DNA from: Alistipes sp. CAG:514
GTDB taxonomy: Bacteria; Bacteroidota; Bacteroidia; Bacteroidales; UBA932
Direction of reading: 5' to 3'
DNA: 29,542 nucleotides
Assembly: GCA_000431015.1 (NCBI GenBank)
Contig: HF986057.1
Span: 10,287 to 39,828 of the forward strand
Below, one piece after another: positions 22,451-29,542 of this stretch. Numbering within the stretch: the first letter of the stretch is position 1; each line of letters begins with the position of its first letter. The notes beneath the pieces were generated by a model that did no database searches, was not told where the DNA came from, and was given only the letters and a program-made list of their open reading frames with translations. Position numbers and translations under genes: made by a program.

Positions 22451-24194
22451 AGTCTTCGATTAATTTATGGATCTTCACAGCATAATTCTCGAATTCCTCG
22501 CTGTGGAACTTGGTGTAGTTCATCTGGCGGAGGTCATTGATGAGTTCCTTGAAGAACTCGCGGCACTTCTCGAAGTCCTCGAAGTCGAAATCGATGCCGC
22601 AGATGTCCAGAACGAGATCCAGCATGTATTTCTGACGGTCCATCGGACAGAGGGCGTCGGTCTCGTCGAAAGCGTCCTGCTGGAGGAACACGAAGTCGAT
22701 GAGTTCTGACTTCCAGAAACTTACGTGGTAGGCTACAGGAACACCGTCGTCACCGAGGATGTTGATCTGCTCGTTGGCTTCGCGTCCGCGGCGCAGGAGG
22801 TTCTTGGCTTTGGTGACGTTGGCCACCCAGCCATGCTCCACATGCTCGTCGAGCCAGGAGATGATCTCCGGGTACTCAAGGTACTTAGAATATGACTCGA
22901 TCGGGTTGACGGCAGGGTACCTCTTCTGGTCGGCGCGGTTCTGCTCCAGTCCGTAGAAGCACCTGGCGGCCTTCTTGGTGGACTCGGTCACAGGCTCCTT
23001 GAGGTTACCGCCGGCAGGGGAAACCGTTCCGATGAAGGTGACGGCTCCGGTCTTGCCGTTGTTCAGGACAACCATTCCGGCGCGGGCGTAGAAGTTCGAG
23101 ATGATGGCTGAAAGGTCAACCGGGAAGGCGTCCGCTCCCGGAAGCTCCTCCATACGGTTGGACATCTCCCTCAGGGCCTGCGCCCAGCGGGAGGTCGAGT
23201 CGGCCAACAGGAGGCACTTCAGCCCCATCGCCCTGTAATATTCACAGATTGTCATCGCCGTGTAGACGGAGGCCTCACGGGCGGCGACAGGCATGTTCGA
23301 GGTGTTGCAGATGATGGTCGTACGCTCCATAAGGTGGCGGCCGGTGTGAGGGTCGATGAGCTCAGGGAACTCGGAGAAGATCTCCACGACCTCGTTGGCG
23401 CGCTCTCCGCAGGCTGCCATCACGATCACATCGGCCTCGCCCTGCTTGGCGATGGCGTGCTGGAGCACGGTCTTGCCGCATCCGAAAGGTCCCGGGATGA
23501 ATCCGGTGCCGCCCTCGGCGATAGGGTTGAACGTGTCGATGCAGCGTACGCCGGTCTCCATGATCTTCTGTGGCCTCGGTTTCTCCTGGTAGGCCTTTAC
23601 GGCGACCTTGACAGGCCACTTCTGAGTCATGGTGACGTAGGCTTCCTCGCCGTCGGCTCCGGTCAGCACGGCGATCACCATGTCGATGTTGTACCTGCCT
23701 GCCTCGGCTATCTTCTTCACGGTGTACTCGCCCTTGAACGAGAACGGCACCATGATCTTGTGAGGCAGCCAGCCTTCCTTGACCTCTCCCAGCCAGTCGG
23801 CGGCGGTGACCTTGTCACCTTCCTTCGCGATCGGGGTGAAGTCCCAGAGTTTCGTGTGGTCCAGAGGGTCGGTGTACTCTCCTCTCTTGAGGAACACCGA
23901 CTCCATCGTGGTCAGATTGTTCTGGAGACCGTCATAGACGCTGGAGAGAAGACCAGGGCCGAGGGTCACCTCAAGCATCCTGCCTTCAAACTCCACAGGG
24001 TCACCGTTTTTCAGTCCACGGGTGCTTTCGAACACCTGGACCGAGGCCTTGTCACCGCTAACCTTGATGACCTCGGCCAGGAGGGGAGTACCTGCAAGGG
24101 TGATGTAGCAGAGCTCGTTCTCCGCCACAGGTCCGTCCACCTGAACCGTCACAAGGTTGGAAACAATACCTGTTACCTTTCCTTTTGTCTTCAT
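22440..24194 (-). CDS. ntpA: V-type ATP synthase subunit A (catalytic)
   Basis: The 584-residue catalytic subunit contains the P-loop G-P-F-G-C-G-K-T (235-242), the catalytic-site segment G-E-R-A-N-E (263-268), and L-L-A-D-S-T-S-R-W-A-Q-A-L-R-E. The non-homologous insert typical of V/A-type A subunits spans about 115-185. It hydrolyses or makes ATP at the A/B interfaces. The gap to the upstream DUF2764 gene is 21 bases, and the start ATG overlaps a GAATATG word (24192-24198). The order E-DUF2764-A-B-D-I-K is the one known for Bacteroidota, Chlamydiae and spirochaetes. Confidence 0.98.
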   Translation of the reverse strand: MKTKGKVTGIVSNLVTVQVDGPVAENELCYITLAGTPLLAEVIKVSGDKASVQVFESTRGLKNGDPVEFEGRMLEVTLGPGLLSSVYDGLQNNLTTMESVFLKRGEYTDPLDHTKLWDFTPIAKEGDKVTAADWLGEVKEGWLPHKIMVPFSFKGEYTVKKIAEAGRYNIDMVIAVLTGADGEEAYVTMTQKWPVKVAVKAYQEKPRPQKIMETGVRCIDTFNPIAEGGTGFIPGPFGCGKTVLQHAIAKQGEADVIVMAACGERANEVVEIFSEFPELIDPHTGRHLMERTTIICNTSNMPVAAREASVYTAMTICEYYRAMGLKCLLLADSTSRWAQALREMSNRMEELPGADAFPVDLSAIISNFYARAGMVVLNNGKTGAVTFIGTVSPAGGNLKEPVTESTKKAARCFYGLEQNRADQKRYPAVNPIESYSKYLEYPEIISWLDEHVEHGWVANVTKAKNLLRRGREANEQINILGDDGVPVAYHVSFWKSELIDFVFLQQDAFDETDALCPMDRQKYMLDLVLDICGIDFDFEDFEKCREFFKELINDLRQMNYTKFHSEEFENYAVKIHKLIEDYGK

Positions 24195-24215
24195 ATTCAG
24201 TTATTTCAATTTTCG

Positions 24216-24818
24216 TTATTTGGCGGGCTCGTATTTCACGCCCTTGAATGTGCCTCTGACCTCGTTTACGAGGCGGATGAACATCTCCCGGCCGGTCTTC
24301 TCGTCGAGGGAGAACCATCTGCCGATGATGCGCAGCCTTGCGATGAACCCAAGGATGGCGTCAAGGTCGAAGTAGTCGAATGTGGTGATCTCAAGGATCT
24401 TGTCCCACATCAGGGAGTCCAGACCACGCTCGCGGGATAGCAGGTCGGGGGCGTTCAGAGCCTCCTCAAGCTTCGGACCTTCCGCGAACTCACCGGTCTC
24501 CAGCTTGATCGTGTCCTGGTCAAGCGGTCTCTCGAAAGCCTTGTTCAGGAAGCGGGCCTTGCCGTTGCGGACGTTCAGGTCGAAGGTGAAATACTCCTTG
24601 ATGAACCTGTTGGTGTCCTTCAATGCGGCCTCGTAGAATTCCCGGTTAAGGTTCTCGTCCTTGAATCCGTCCAGCAGACGGTCCACGACCTTGCGGTCGG
24701 CGTCGCTGAGCTGGGACTTGATCCAGTCGACGTAGGTGTCGAAGGACGCTCCCTCTCCGAACTTCCAGTCAAGCGTGATGGCGGGAAGGCTGGAGATTAT
24801 GTACTCGTAGTTGTTCAT
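24216..24818 (-). CDS. DUF2764 protein of the V-ATPase operon (likely C-subunit counterpart)
   Basis: This 200-residue protein begins M-N-N-Y-E-Y-I-I-S-S-L-P-A-I, a hallmark of DUF2764, the family found between the E and A genes in V-ATPase operons of Bacteroidota, Chlamydiae and spirochaetes. These operons lack a recognisable subunit C, the socket joining ring and shaft, and DUF2764 has been suggested to fill that place. The sequence is helical and acidic with many aromatic residues. No signal peptide or membrane helix is seen. The start overlaps the subunit E stop by one base (TAATG). Function as a C substitute is inference from position. Confidence 0.85.
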   Translation of the reverse strand: MNNYEYIISSLPAITLDWKFGEGASFDTYVDWIKSQLSDADRKVVDRLLDGFKDENLNREFYEAALKDTNRFIKEYFTFDLNVRNGKARFLNKAFERPLDQDTIKLETGEFAEGPKLEEALNAPDLLSRERGLDSLMWDKILEITTFDYFDLDAILGFIARLRIIGRWFSLDEKTGREMFIRLVNEVRGTFKGVKYEPAK

Positions 24819-25426
24819 TACTCGCCGAAGAGTATCTTACGTGTGGCTGGTCTGAGATAGTCGCCGATCAGGGACTTGAATGTCTCGTCGGTGAGGCTGA
24901 TGAAGTAGGATCCGTCCTTAGGACCGATCGTGAATCCGCCGGCCACCTTCTTGGAAAACTCCGCTGTGACTCCACCCTTGAGGATGTTTGCCAACTCTCC
25001 GCTGACGAAAGGCTCAAGCTCTTTCCTGAGGCTCTCCGGAAGCACGATGTTGAGGTCAACGGCCTCCTCGGCGTTGAACTTCCCGGCCACGGCCTTGATG
25101 ATCTCCTTGACGAAATCGGCTGAAGAAAGGGTTGACGACACCTGCTTGTCTGTCATCTTGCCGACCATGAGGTTCTCGATGTCCTTTCTTGTGGCCTGGA
25201 TGCTCTGGACGGCGGCCATCTTCACGTCGCCCTCCACCTTGGTCTTGTAGTCCTCGGCGTCCTTGTGGGCTTTTTTGAGAATGGATTCGGCCTGCTTTTT
25301 GGCTTCCTCGATGATTTCGGCGGCTTTTTCGTTGGCCTTGGCGAGGATGGCCTCACCCTCTTCCTTACCCTTTGACAGACCCTCCTTGTAGAGCTTGTCG
25401 GTCAGTTCCTGTAGCTTGTTTTCCAT
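24818..25426 (-). CDS. ntpE: V-type ATP synthase subunit E (peripheral stalk)
   Basis: The 202-residue product has a long N-terminal coiled coil (about 1-95), rich in Lys, Glu and Ala (for example ILAKANEKAAEIIEEAKK), then a globular C-terminal domain (about 105-200) that caps the A/B head. This is the architecture of E-type peripheral stalk subunits. It is the first gene of the operon and follows a good promoter. The usual heterodimer partner (G or H) is not found in this operon; the coiled coil could pair with an unlinked partner. Confidence 0.9.
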   Translation of the reverse strand: MENKLQELTDKLYKEGLSKGKEEGEAILAKANEKAAEIIEEAKKQAESILKKAHKDAEDYKTKVEGDVKMAAVQSIQATRKDIENLMVGKMTDKQVSSTLSSADFVKEIIKAVAGKFNAEEAVDLNIVLPESLRKELEPFVSGELANILKGGVTAEFSKKVAGGFTIGPKDGSYFISLTDETFKSLIGDYLRPATRKILFGE

Positions 25427-25455
25427 TTATAATTATGTGTTATATTCCAATCCTA

Positions 25456-25487
25456 CAAATATAGCGAAAATATTAATCAGAATCAAA
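25456..25487 (-). promoter_or_regulatory. Promoter of the V-ATPase operon
   Basis: On the minus strand TTTG (25487-25484) is followed after 20 bases by TATATTTG (25463-25456), an excellent match to the Bacteroidota -33/-7 consensus. Transcription would begin near 25449, about 23 bases before the subunit E start. Confidence 0.7.
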
Positions 25488-25521
25488 TAATGAATAATTG
25501 TCGAAATCTTTGTCGATTTTA

Positions 25522-25554
25522 TTGATGATAAGTTCGAAAAACTTTTTATCTTTA
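25522..25554 (+). promoter_or_regulatory. Probable promoter of the DUF805 gene
   Basis: TTG (25522-25524) and TATCTTTA (25547-25554) are 22 bases apart; the last base differs from the TAnnTTTG consensus. It lies 28 bases before the start codon. Confidence 0.5.
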
Positions 25555-25581
25555 TGAAAATTAATACAAATTTAAATTATT

Positions 25582-25950
25582 ATGAGTTCATTTGTAAACG
25601 ACGTTGTCGCCAACTTCAAGGATGTTGTCCTCAACAAGTATGTGAAATTCGAAGGACGCGCCGACCGCGCGGAGTTCTGGCAGTATGCCCTTGTGCTTTT
25701 CCTCATCGGACTTGTTTTCAGCATTCTCGGTTCGATTTTTGCCAAGGTGCCTGTTATCGTGTTGATTCTTAACATTATCAACCTCCTGATCTCCCTCGCC
25801 CTTCTTCTTCCGGGACTCGGCGTGAGCGTGAGAAGACTCAACGACGTCGGCAAGAGCTGGCCTTGGATCTTCATCAACCTGATCCCTATCATCGGATCGA
25901 TCTGGTTCATCATCCTTCTTGTGAAGCCTTCTGTGCCGGCAAAAGAGTAG
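25582..25950 (+). CDS. DUF805 family inner-membrane protein
   Basis: The product has 122 residues and three membrane helices (about 33-53, 57-77 and 95-113). The early Y-V-K-F-E-G-R-A-D-R-A-E-F-W is the family signature (usually F-x-G-R-A-x-R-x-E-F/Y-W), and S-V-R-R-L-N-D-V-G-K-S-W follows the second helix (family RRLHDxxxSGW). DUF805 proteins, such as E. coli YhaH, have no settled function. The gene is monocistronic, divergent from the V-ATPase operon, with a strong terminator after it. Confidence 0.92.
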   Translation: MSSFVNDVVANFKDVVLNKYVKFEGRADRAEFWQYALVLFLIGLVFSILGSIFAKVPVIVLILNIINLLISLALLLPGLGVSVRRLNDVGKSWPWIFINLIPIIGSIWFIILLVKPSVPAKE

Positions 25951-25971
25951 AGAACCATATTCACTATCATA

Positions 25972-26001
25972 AAAGCGCATCGGAGGATTCCGGTGCGCTT
26001 T
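25972..26001. terminator. Bidirectional terminator between the DUF805 gene and the decarboxylase operon
   Basis: AAAGCGCATCGGA (25972-25984) pairs with TCCGGTGCGCTTT (25989-26001), 13 bp with one G-T pair and a 4-base loop. The A and T ends serve as T-tracts in each direction, so it suits both convergent genes. Confidence 0.85.
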
Positions 26002-26035
26002 ATATTTATTATGTAGGAGTCTGTGTCCGGCTCCG

Positions 26036-27178
26036 CTATCCGAGGAAGCCGAGCAGGATTCCGGCGGCGACCGCCGAGCCGATGACCCCGGCGACGTTCG
26101 GTCCCATGGCGTGCATGAGCAGATGGTTGTTCGGATCAAACTCCCTTCCGACGATTTCGGACACGCGCGCGCTGTCAGGAACGGCGGACACACCGGCGTT
26201 GCCGATCAGCGGGTTGATCTTGCGGTCGCCCTTAAGGAAGATGTTCCAGATCTTGACGAAGAGTACGCCGCAGGTTGTGGCGATCACGAATGACAGCAGA
26301 CCCAGGACGAAGATCTTCACGGAGCTGCCGCTCAGGAACTTGTCCGCCTGTGTTGAGGCTCCGACGGTAAGACCGATCAGCGTGGTCACGACATCGATCA
26401 GCGGGCCGCGGGCGGTCTCGGCGAGACGTCTTGTCACACCGCTCTCTTTCAGAAGGTTACCGAAGAACAGCATGCCCAGAAGCGGAAGTCCGGAAGGCAC
26501 GATGAAGGCGGTGAGAAGGAAGCCGACGATAGGGAAGATGATCTTCTCCTTCTGGCTGACCTGTCTCGGGGTTGGCATCTTGATGAGGCGTTCCTTCTTC
26601 GTGGTGAGTGCCAGCATGATAGGCCTCTGGATGACCGGCACGAGAGCCATGTACGAATAGGCGCTCACGGCGATCGCTCCCATCAGATCCGGGGCGAGCT
26701 GTGAGGACAGGAATATGGCCGTCGGGCCGTCCGCTCCTCCGATGATGCCGATCGCGCCGGCCTGGTTCGGGTCAAACCCAAGGGCGAGGGCGAGCAGGTA
26801 GGCTCCGAATATTCCCATCTGGGCGGCGGCGCCGATCAGCAGCAGCCTCGGTTGGGAGATCAGGGCGGAGAAATCCGTCATCGCTCCGATTCCAAGGAAT
26901 ATCAGAGGCGGGTACCATCCTTGTTTCACGCCTTGGTACAGGATGTTAAGCACGGAGCCGTCCTCGTAGACTCCGATGTTAAGTCCCGGGAACATCGGAA
27001 TGTTGCCGATGATCATTCCGAATCCGATCGGAACGAGCAGGAGCGGCTCCCATTCCTTCTTGATGGCAAGCGTGATGAACACTATGCCGATCAGGATCAT
27101 CACCAGATTCTGCCATGTGGCGTTAGCGAATCCTGTGAAGTACCAGAACTGCTTCAGACTTTCGAATATGATCTCCAT
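26036..27178 (-). CDS. mmdB: Sodium ion-translocating decarboxylase, beta subunit
   Basis: This 380-residue membrane protein has about ten hydrophobic segments. The core ion-site region G-I-I-G-G-A-D-G-P-T-A-I-F (145-157) includes Asp150, the counterpart of the essential Asp203 of Klebsiella OadB; S-A-Y-S-Y-M-A-L-V-P and N-P-L-I-G-N-A-G-V-S-A-V-P follow, and the end N-H-L-L-M-H-A-M-G-P-N-V-A-G is the other conserved helix. It decarboxylates the carboxybiotin and moves Na+ outward. It is the last gene of the set, four bases after the biotin carrier. The companion alpha subunit is of the acyl-CoA type, so methylmalonyl-CoA decarboxylase is more likely than oxaloacetate decarboxylase. Confidence 0.95.
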   Translation of the reverse strand: MEIIFESLKQFWYFTGFANATWQNLVMILIGIVFITLAIKKEWEPLLLVPIGFGMIIGNIPMFPGLNIGVYEDGSVLNILYQGVKQGWYPPLIFLGIGAMTDFSALISQPRLLLIGAAAQMGIFGAYLLALALGFDPNQAGAIGIIGGADGPTAIFLSSQLAPDLMGAIAVSAYSYMALVPVIQRPIMLALTTKKERLIKMPTPRQVSQKEKIIFPIVGFLLTAFIVPSGLPLLGMLFFGNLLKESGVTRRLAETARGPLIDVVTTLIGLTVGASTQADKFLSGSSVKIFVLGLLSFVIATTCGVLFVKIWNIFLKGDRKINPLIGNAGVSAVPDSARVSEIVGREFDPNNHLLMHAMGPNVAGVIGSAVAAGILLGFLG

Positions 27179-27182
27179 CCCT

Positions 27183-27626
27183 CTATGCTATCTTGACGAT
27201 TTCCGCACCTTCGAGGACGGAGTCACCCTTGTTGACGAGAATGGCGGTGACAGTACCGTCGGCAGGTGCCTGGATCTCGTTTTCCATCTTCATGGCCTCA
27301 AGCACGGCCACTTTCTGACCGGCCTTCACGGCCTGGCCTTCCTTGACGGAGACCTCGATGATAACGCCCGGGAGAGGGGAGGTCACCGGCTTGCCCGCGC
27401 CGGCTGGAGCGGCTGGCTTAGGGGCAGGTGTCGTGGCCGCCGGGCTTGCCGGGGCGACCGTTGTCGCCGCAGGTGCCTGAACCGGTTTCTGGACAGGTGC
27501 GGGAGCGTTCTCCATCTCTACCTGATAGGAAGTTCCGTTCACCGTCACGTCCGCGATGTTGCCTTCCACTGAATTGATGTCAACGTTGTACTCGTTGCCG
27601 TTGATCCTGAATTTGTAGGTTTTCAT
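27183..27626 (-). CDS. mmdC: Biotin carrier subunit of the sodium-pumping decarboxylase
   Basis: The 147-residue protein ends in a biotinyl domain (about 78-147) with the biotinylated lysine K113 in E-A-M-K-M-E-N. An N-terminal segment (1-36) of four strands is followed by an Ala/Pro/Thr-rich flexible linker (about 41-80), which lets the biotin swing between the carboxyltransferase and the beta subunit. The start codon overlaps GAATATG (27624-27630). Gene spacing of 4 bases to mmdB and 27 to the OadG-like gene supports one transcript. Confidence 0.95.
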   Translation of the reverse strand: MKTYKFRINGNEYNVDINSVEGNIADVTVNGTSYQVEMENAPAPVQKPVQAPAATTVAPASPAATTPAPKPAAPAGAGKPVTSPLPGVIIEVSVKEGQAVKAGQKVAVLEAMKMENEIQAPADGTVTAILVNKGDSVLEGAEIVKIA

Positions 27627-27653
27627 ATTCGGTTTAATATTCTTAATCTTTTA

Positions 27654-28577
27654 TTATCTTGGTAATTGTCTGAAATTCTGCGTCTTGTCGTTCCAGTTGC
27701 TGCCCTGGGACGGACGGATCGTGATGACGAAACTCTCCTCGTCGTGGGTGCCTCCTCCCAGATAGTCGTCAAGCGCCAGGGCGATGGCCGCGTGGATCTC
27801 TCCGCCGAATTCCTGCGAGAGGGCCATCGAGATGGCAGCCGCGACCTCAGGAGTCATATTCCCGCCCTTCGCTTTTCCTGAAGACTTCGCCGGCTTTGGC
27901 GACGCGGTCTTGGTGTTGGCTTTCCCGATCCATCCGAAGATGAATGCGAGGATTGTGAGCGCGATGAACACCACGGAGACGGAAATGAGCGTGAGGACCC
28001 ATCCGTGAGGATCCTTCTCCTTCATTATCTGGCTGTTGGTCTTGGCGTCAACGTCCCCGTTGTACGAGCCGGGAGTCGGCTTGTTCGTGATCTTGATCTC
28101 GAAGTCCATCATCTTTACGCCGGTAGGAACCTTGACGACCGAGTGGTCCGCCGGAAGGTCAGCCGGAATGTCGATGGTGTCGATGACCGTGCGGCCGTCG
28201 TTGCTGACAAGGTAGATCGTGGATCCGTTGCGGAGAGTGAAATTCGTGTAGTATGTGCCGAGCGAGGCGTTGCCGCCGGCGTAGAGTACAACGCTCTGGC
28301 GCGGCTTCAGAACCGTCGTCGCGTCCGATGCGGGAATATGGTACTTCCGCAGGTTGTCCTTGTCGTCGGACAGATAGCAGCCGGCGAACTTCACGCTTCC
28401 GTAGGAATTGTTGAAGATCTCGATCCAGCCGTTACGCTGCCCGTAGCCGTCCGTGAGTCCGTTCGTGTTCTCGACGAGAACCTCTCCGATCCTGAGATCG
28501 CTGAGATTCTGGGCCTGGAGTCCAAGGCCGGAGAGCATCAGGACGGCAAGTGTGAGTAATTGTCCGAATCTCTTCAT
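27654..28577 (-). CDS. OadG-family decarboxylase subunit with N-terminal lamin-tail domain
   Basis: The 307-residue protein has a signal peptide (about 1-22), a domain of some 130 residues (about 28-165) with the lamin-tail pattern I-G-E-V-L-V-E-N, N-G-W-I-E-I-F-N, Y-L-S-D-D and Y-L-V-S-N-D-G, then one membrane helix (about 193-217, in G-W-V-L-T-L-I-S-V-S-V-V-F). The remaining part is a Lys/Ala-rich linker and a segment M-T-P-E-V-A-A-A-I-S-M-A-L that resembles the end of OadG-like subunits in Bacteroidota. OadG-type subunits hold the complex together and bind zinc in Klebsiella. Here the lamin-tail domain would face the periplasm. It lies 2 bases after the carboxyltransferase gene. The role of the extra domain is unknown. 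Confidence 0.82.
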   Translation of the reverse strand: MKRFGQLLTLAVLMLSGLGLQAQNLSDLRIGEVLVENTNGLTDGYGQRNGWIEIFNNSYGSVKFAGCYLSDDKDNLRKYHIPASDATTVLKPRQSVVLYAGGNASLGTYYTNFTLRNGSTIYLVSNDGRTVIDTIDIPADLPADHSVVKVPTGVKMMDFEIKITNKPTPGSYNGDVDAKTNSQIMKEKDPHGWVLTLISVSVVFIALTILAFIFGWIGKANTKTASPKPAKSSGKAKGGNMTPEVAAAISMALSQEFGGEIHAAIALALDDYLGGGTHDEESFVITIRPSQGSNWNDKTQNFRQLPR

Positions 28578-28579
28578 GG

Positions 28580-29542
28580 CTACAGAGGAAGGTTGTCGTG
28601 TTTCTTGGCCGGCATCTGCTGTTTCTTTCCGGCGAGCTGCTCAAGGGCGCGGATGACGCGGAACCTCGTGTTGCGAGGCTCGATCACGTCGTCGATGTAG
28701 CCTTTCTCCGCAGCCTGATAAGGATTGTTGAAGAGTTCTTCGTACTCCTCCTTCTTGGCGGCGCGGATCTTTTTCTGTTCCTCTGGATCCTCCACGGCCT
28801 TGATGTCCTTGGCATAGAGGACGTTGACGGCTCCGTCGGCTCCCATCACGGCGATCTGTGCGGAAGGCCATGCGTAGACGAGGTCGGCGCGCAGGTGCTT
28901 GCTGCTCATCACGATGTAGGATCCGCCGTAGCTCTTGCGGAGCTCCACGGTGACCTTCGGAACCGTGGCCTCGCCGTAGGCGTAGAGAAGTTTGGCTCCG
29001 TTGGTGATCACGGCTCCGTACTCCTGCTGCGTTCCCGGAAGGAATCCAGGGACATCCACCAGCGACACGATCGGAATGTTGAACGCGTCGCAGAAGCGCA
29101 CGAAGCGGGCTCCCTTGCGGGAGGCGTTGATGTCAAGCACGCCGGCGAGCATCTTAGGCTGGTTGGCCACGATGCCCACGCTCCTGCCGTTCATGTGGGC
29201 GAATCCGACGATGATGTTCTTGGCGAACTCCTTGTGGATCTCGAAGAACTTACCGTCATCGACGATGCTCGAGATGACCTTGTACATGTCGTAGGCCTGG
29301 TTCGGATTGTCAGGGATGATCTCGTTCAGCGAGTCGTCAACCCTGCTGACAGGGTCGTCGGTCGGAACCCTCGGAGCCTCCTCCATGTTGTTCTGAGGGA
29401 TGTAGCTGAGAAGTTCCTTGATGGTGTCTATTCCTTCCTGCTCGTTCTCGGCGGCGAAATGCGCCACACCGCTCTTGGTGGCGTGGATGCTTGCTCCTCC
29501 GAGTTCCTCCTGGGAGACAACCTCTCCGAGGACGCTCTTCAC
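28580..29542 (-). CDS. mmdA: Acyl-CoA carboxyltransferase (methylmalonyl-CoA decarboxylase alpha), C-terminal part
   Basis: The frame is open to the right edge of the window, so the N-terminal third is missing; 320 residues or so are visible. They contain the carboxyltransferase C-terminal lobe: L-V-D-V-P-G-F-L-P-G, G-A-K-L-L-Y-A-Y-G-E-A-T-V-P, R-K-S-Y-G-G-S-Y-I-V-M-S-S-K and A-W-P-S-A-Q-I-A-V-M-G. The family includes MmdA and propionyl-CoA carboxylase beta, and is unlike the pyruvate-carboxylase type OadA. It transfers the carboxyl group from methylmalonyl-CoA to the biotin carrier. Glutaconyl- or malonyl-CoA are alternative substrates. Together with the three following genes it forms a complete Na+ pump. 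Confidence 0.93.
   Translation of the reverse strand: MKSVLGEVVSQEELGGASIHATKSGVAHFAAENEQEGIDTIKELLSYIPQNNMEEAPRVPTDDPVSRVDDSLNEIIPDNPNQAYDMYKVISSIVDDGKFFEIHKEFAKNIIVGFAHMNGRSVGIVANQPKMLAGVLDINASRKGARFVRFCDAFNIPIVSLVDVPGFLPGTQQEYGAVITNGAKLLYAYGEATVPKVTVELRKSYGGSYIVMSSKHLRADLVYAWPSAQIAVMGADGAVNVLYAKDIKAVEDPEEQKKIRAAKKEEYEELFNNPYQAAEKGYIDDVIEPRNTRFRVIRALEQLAGKKQQMPAKKHDNLPL

Larger units (their letters stand above)
291..28339. repeat. Dispersed hexamer GAATAT / ATATTC, about 70 copies
   Basis: Counting by eye gives about 36 GAATAT and 35 ATATTC on the plus strand between 291 and 28339, where a random model at 55% GC predicts about 9 in total. Six are the palindrome GAATATTC (5237, 10000, 14851, 19046, 20226 and 26807), where about 0.3 is expected. 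Copies occur in genes on both strands, in different codon phases, and in spacers. Sparse stretches are 15760-16930, 17400-19040 and 28340-29542. Confidence 0.75.

Noticed and set aside
1..29542. CRISPR array, tRNA or rRNA genes
   Set aside because: I found no regularly spaced direct repeats and no cloverleaf or rRNA-like sequence in the spacers.

Overview
The window looks like a chromosomal segment of an anaerobic Bacteroidota, most likely order Bacteroidales. The evidence is a GC-rich genome (about 55% by eye), short promoters of the Bacteroidota type (TAnnTTTG at -7), frequent lipoprotein signals, a bacterial V-type ATPase operon in the E-DUF2764-A-B-D-I-K order, and a sodium-pumping acyl-CoA decarboxylase whose OadG-type subunit carries a lamin-tail domain. 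The genus cannot be fixed from the sequence alone.

Layout. 1-2422 (+): the end of ribonuclease Z, a secreted glucosaminidase with LysM-like repeats, and MltG (cell-wall enzymes). 2428-2667: a 3' relic of a DNA/RNA non-specific endonuclease. 2704-4660 (+): a strong terminator, then a HipB/HipA toxin-antitoxin pair. 4726-7101 (-): a lipoprotein serpin and an esterase of the enterochelin-esterase type. 7102-7756: a gene-free stretch with three REP-like palindromes. 7757-12995: an iron-sulfur flavoprotein, a secreted metallophosphoesterase, an unrecognised secreted (probably outer-membrane) protein, a VWA lipoprotein, and an agmatine deiminase family protein. 13079-15256 (+): uvrB. 15363-16427 (-): a NamZ/DUF1343 muramidase-family protein. 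16477-16704: a 228-bp non-coding element with perfect 26-bp terminal inverted repeats. 18205-25426 (-): one long operon for the V-type ATPase, followed after 21 bp by glmM. 25582-25950 (+): a DUF805 membrane protein. 26036-29542 (-): the beta, biotin-carrier, OadG-like and carboxyltransferase subunits of a decarboxylase sodium pump, probably methylmalonyl-CoA decarboxylase.

How it fits together. The right third is a sodium-energetics block: the decarboxylase exports Na+ during the succinate-to-propionate route, and the V-ATPase rotor subunit carries the full set of Na+ ligands known from Enterococcus hirae NtpK, so the two machines probably share one Na+ gradient. Several other genes (glucosaminidase, MltG, NamZ-like, GlmM) concern peptidoglycan synthesis, trimming or recycling.

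The most unusual signal is not a gene. The hexamer GAATAT (complement ATATTC) occurs about 70 times by eye over both strands, against roughly 8-10 expected from base composition, in several reading frames and in intergenic DNA, with six copies of the palindrome GAATATTC. It forces low-usage codons such as ATA in ATA-TTC and overlaps three start codons as GAATATG. This suggests selection at the DNA level for a chromosome-wide recognition word whose role is unknown to me.
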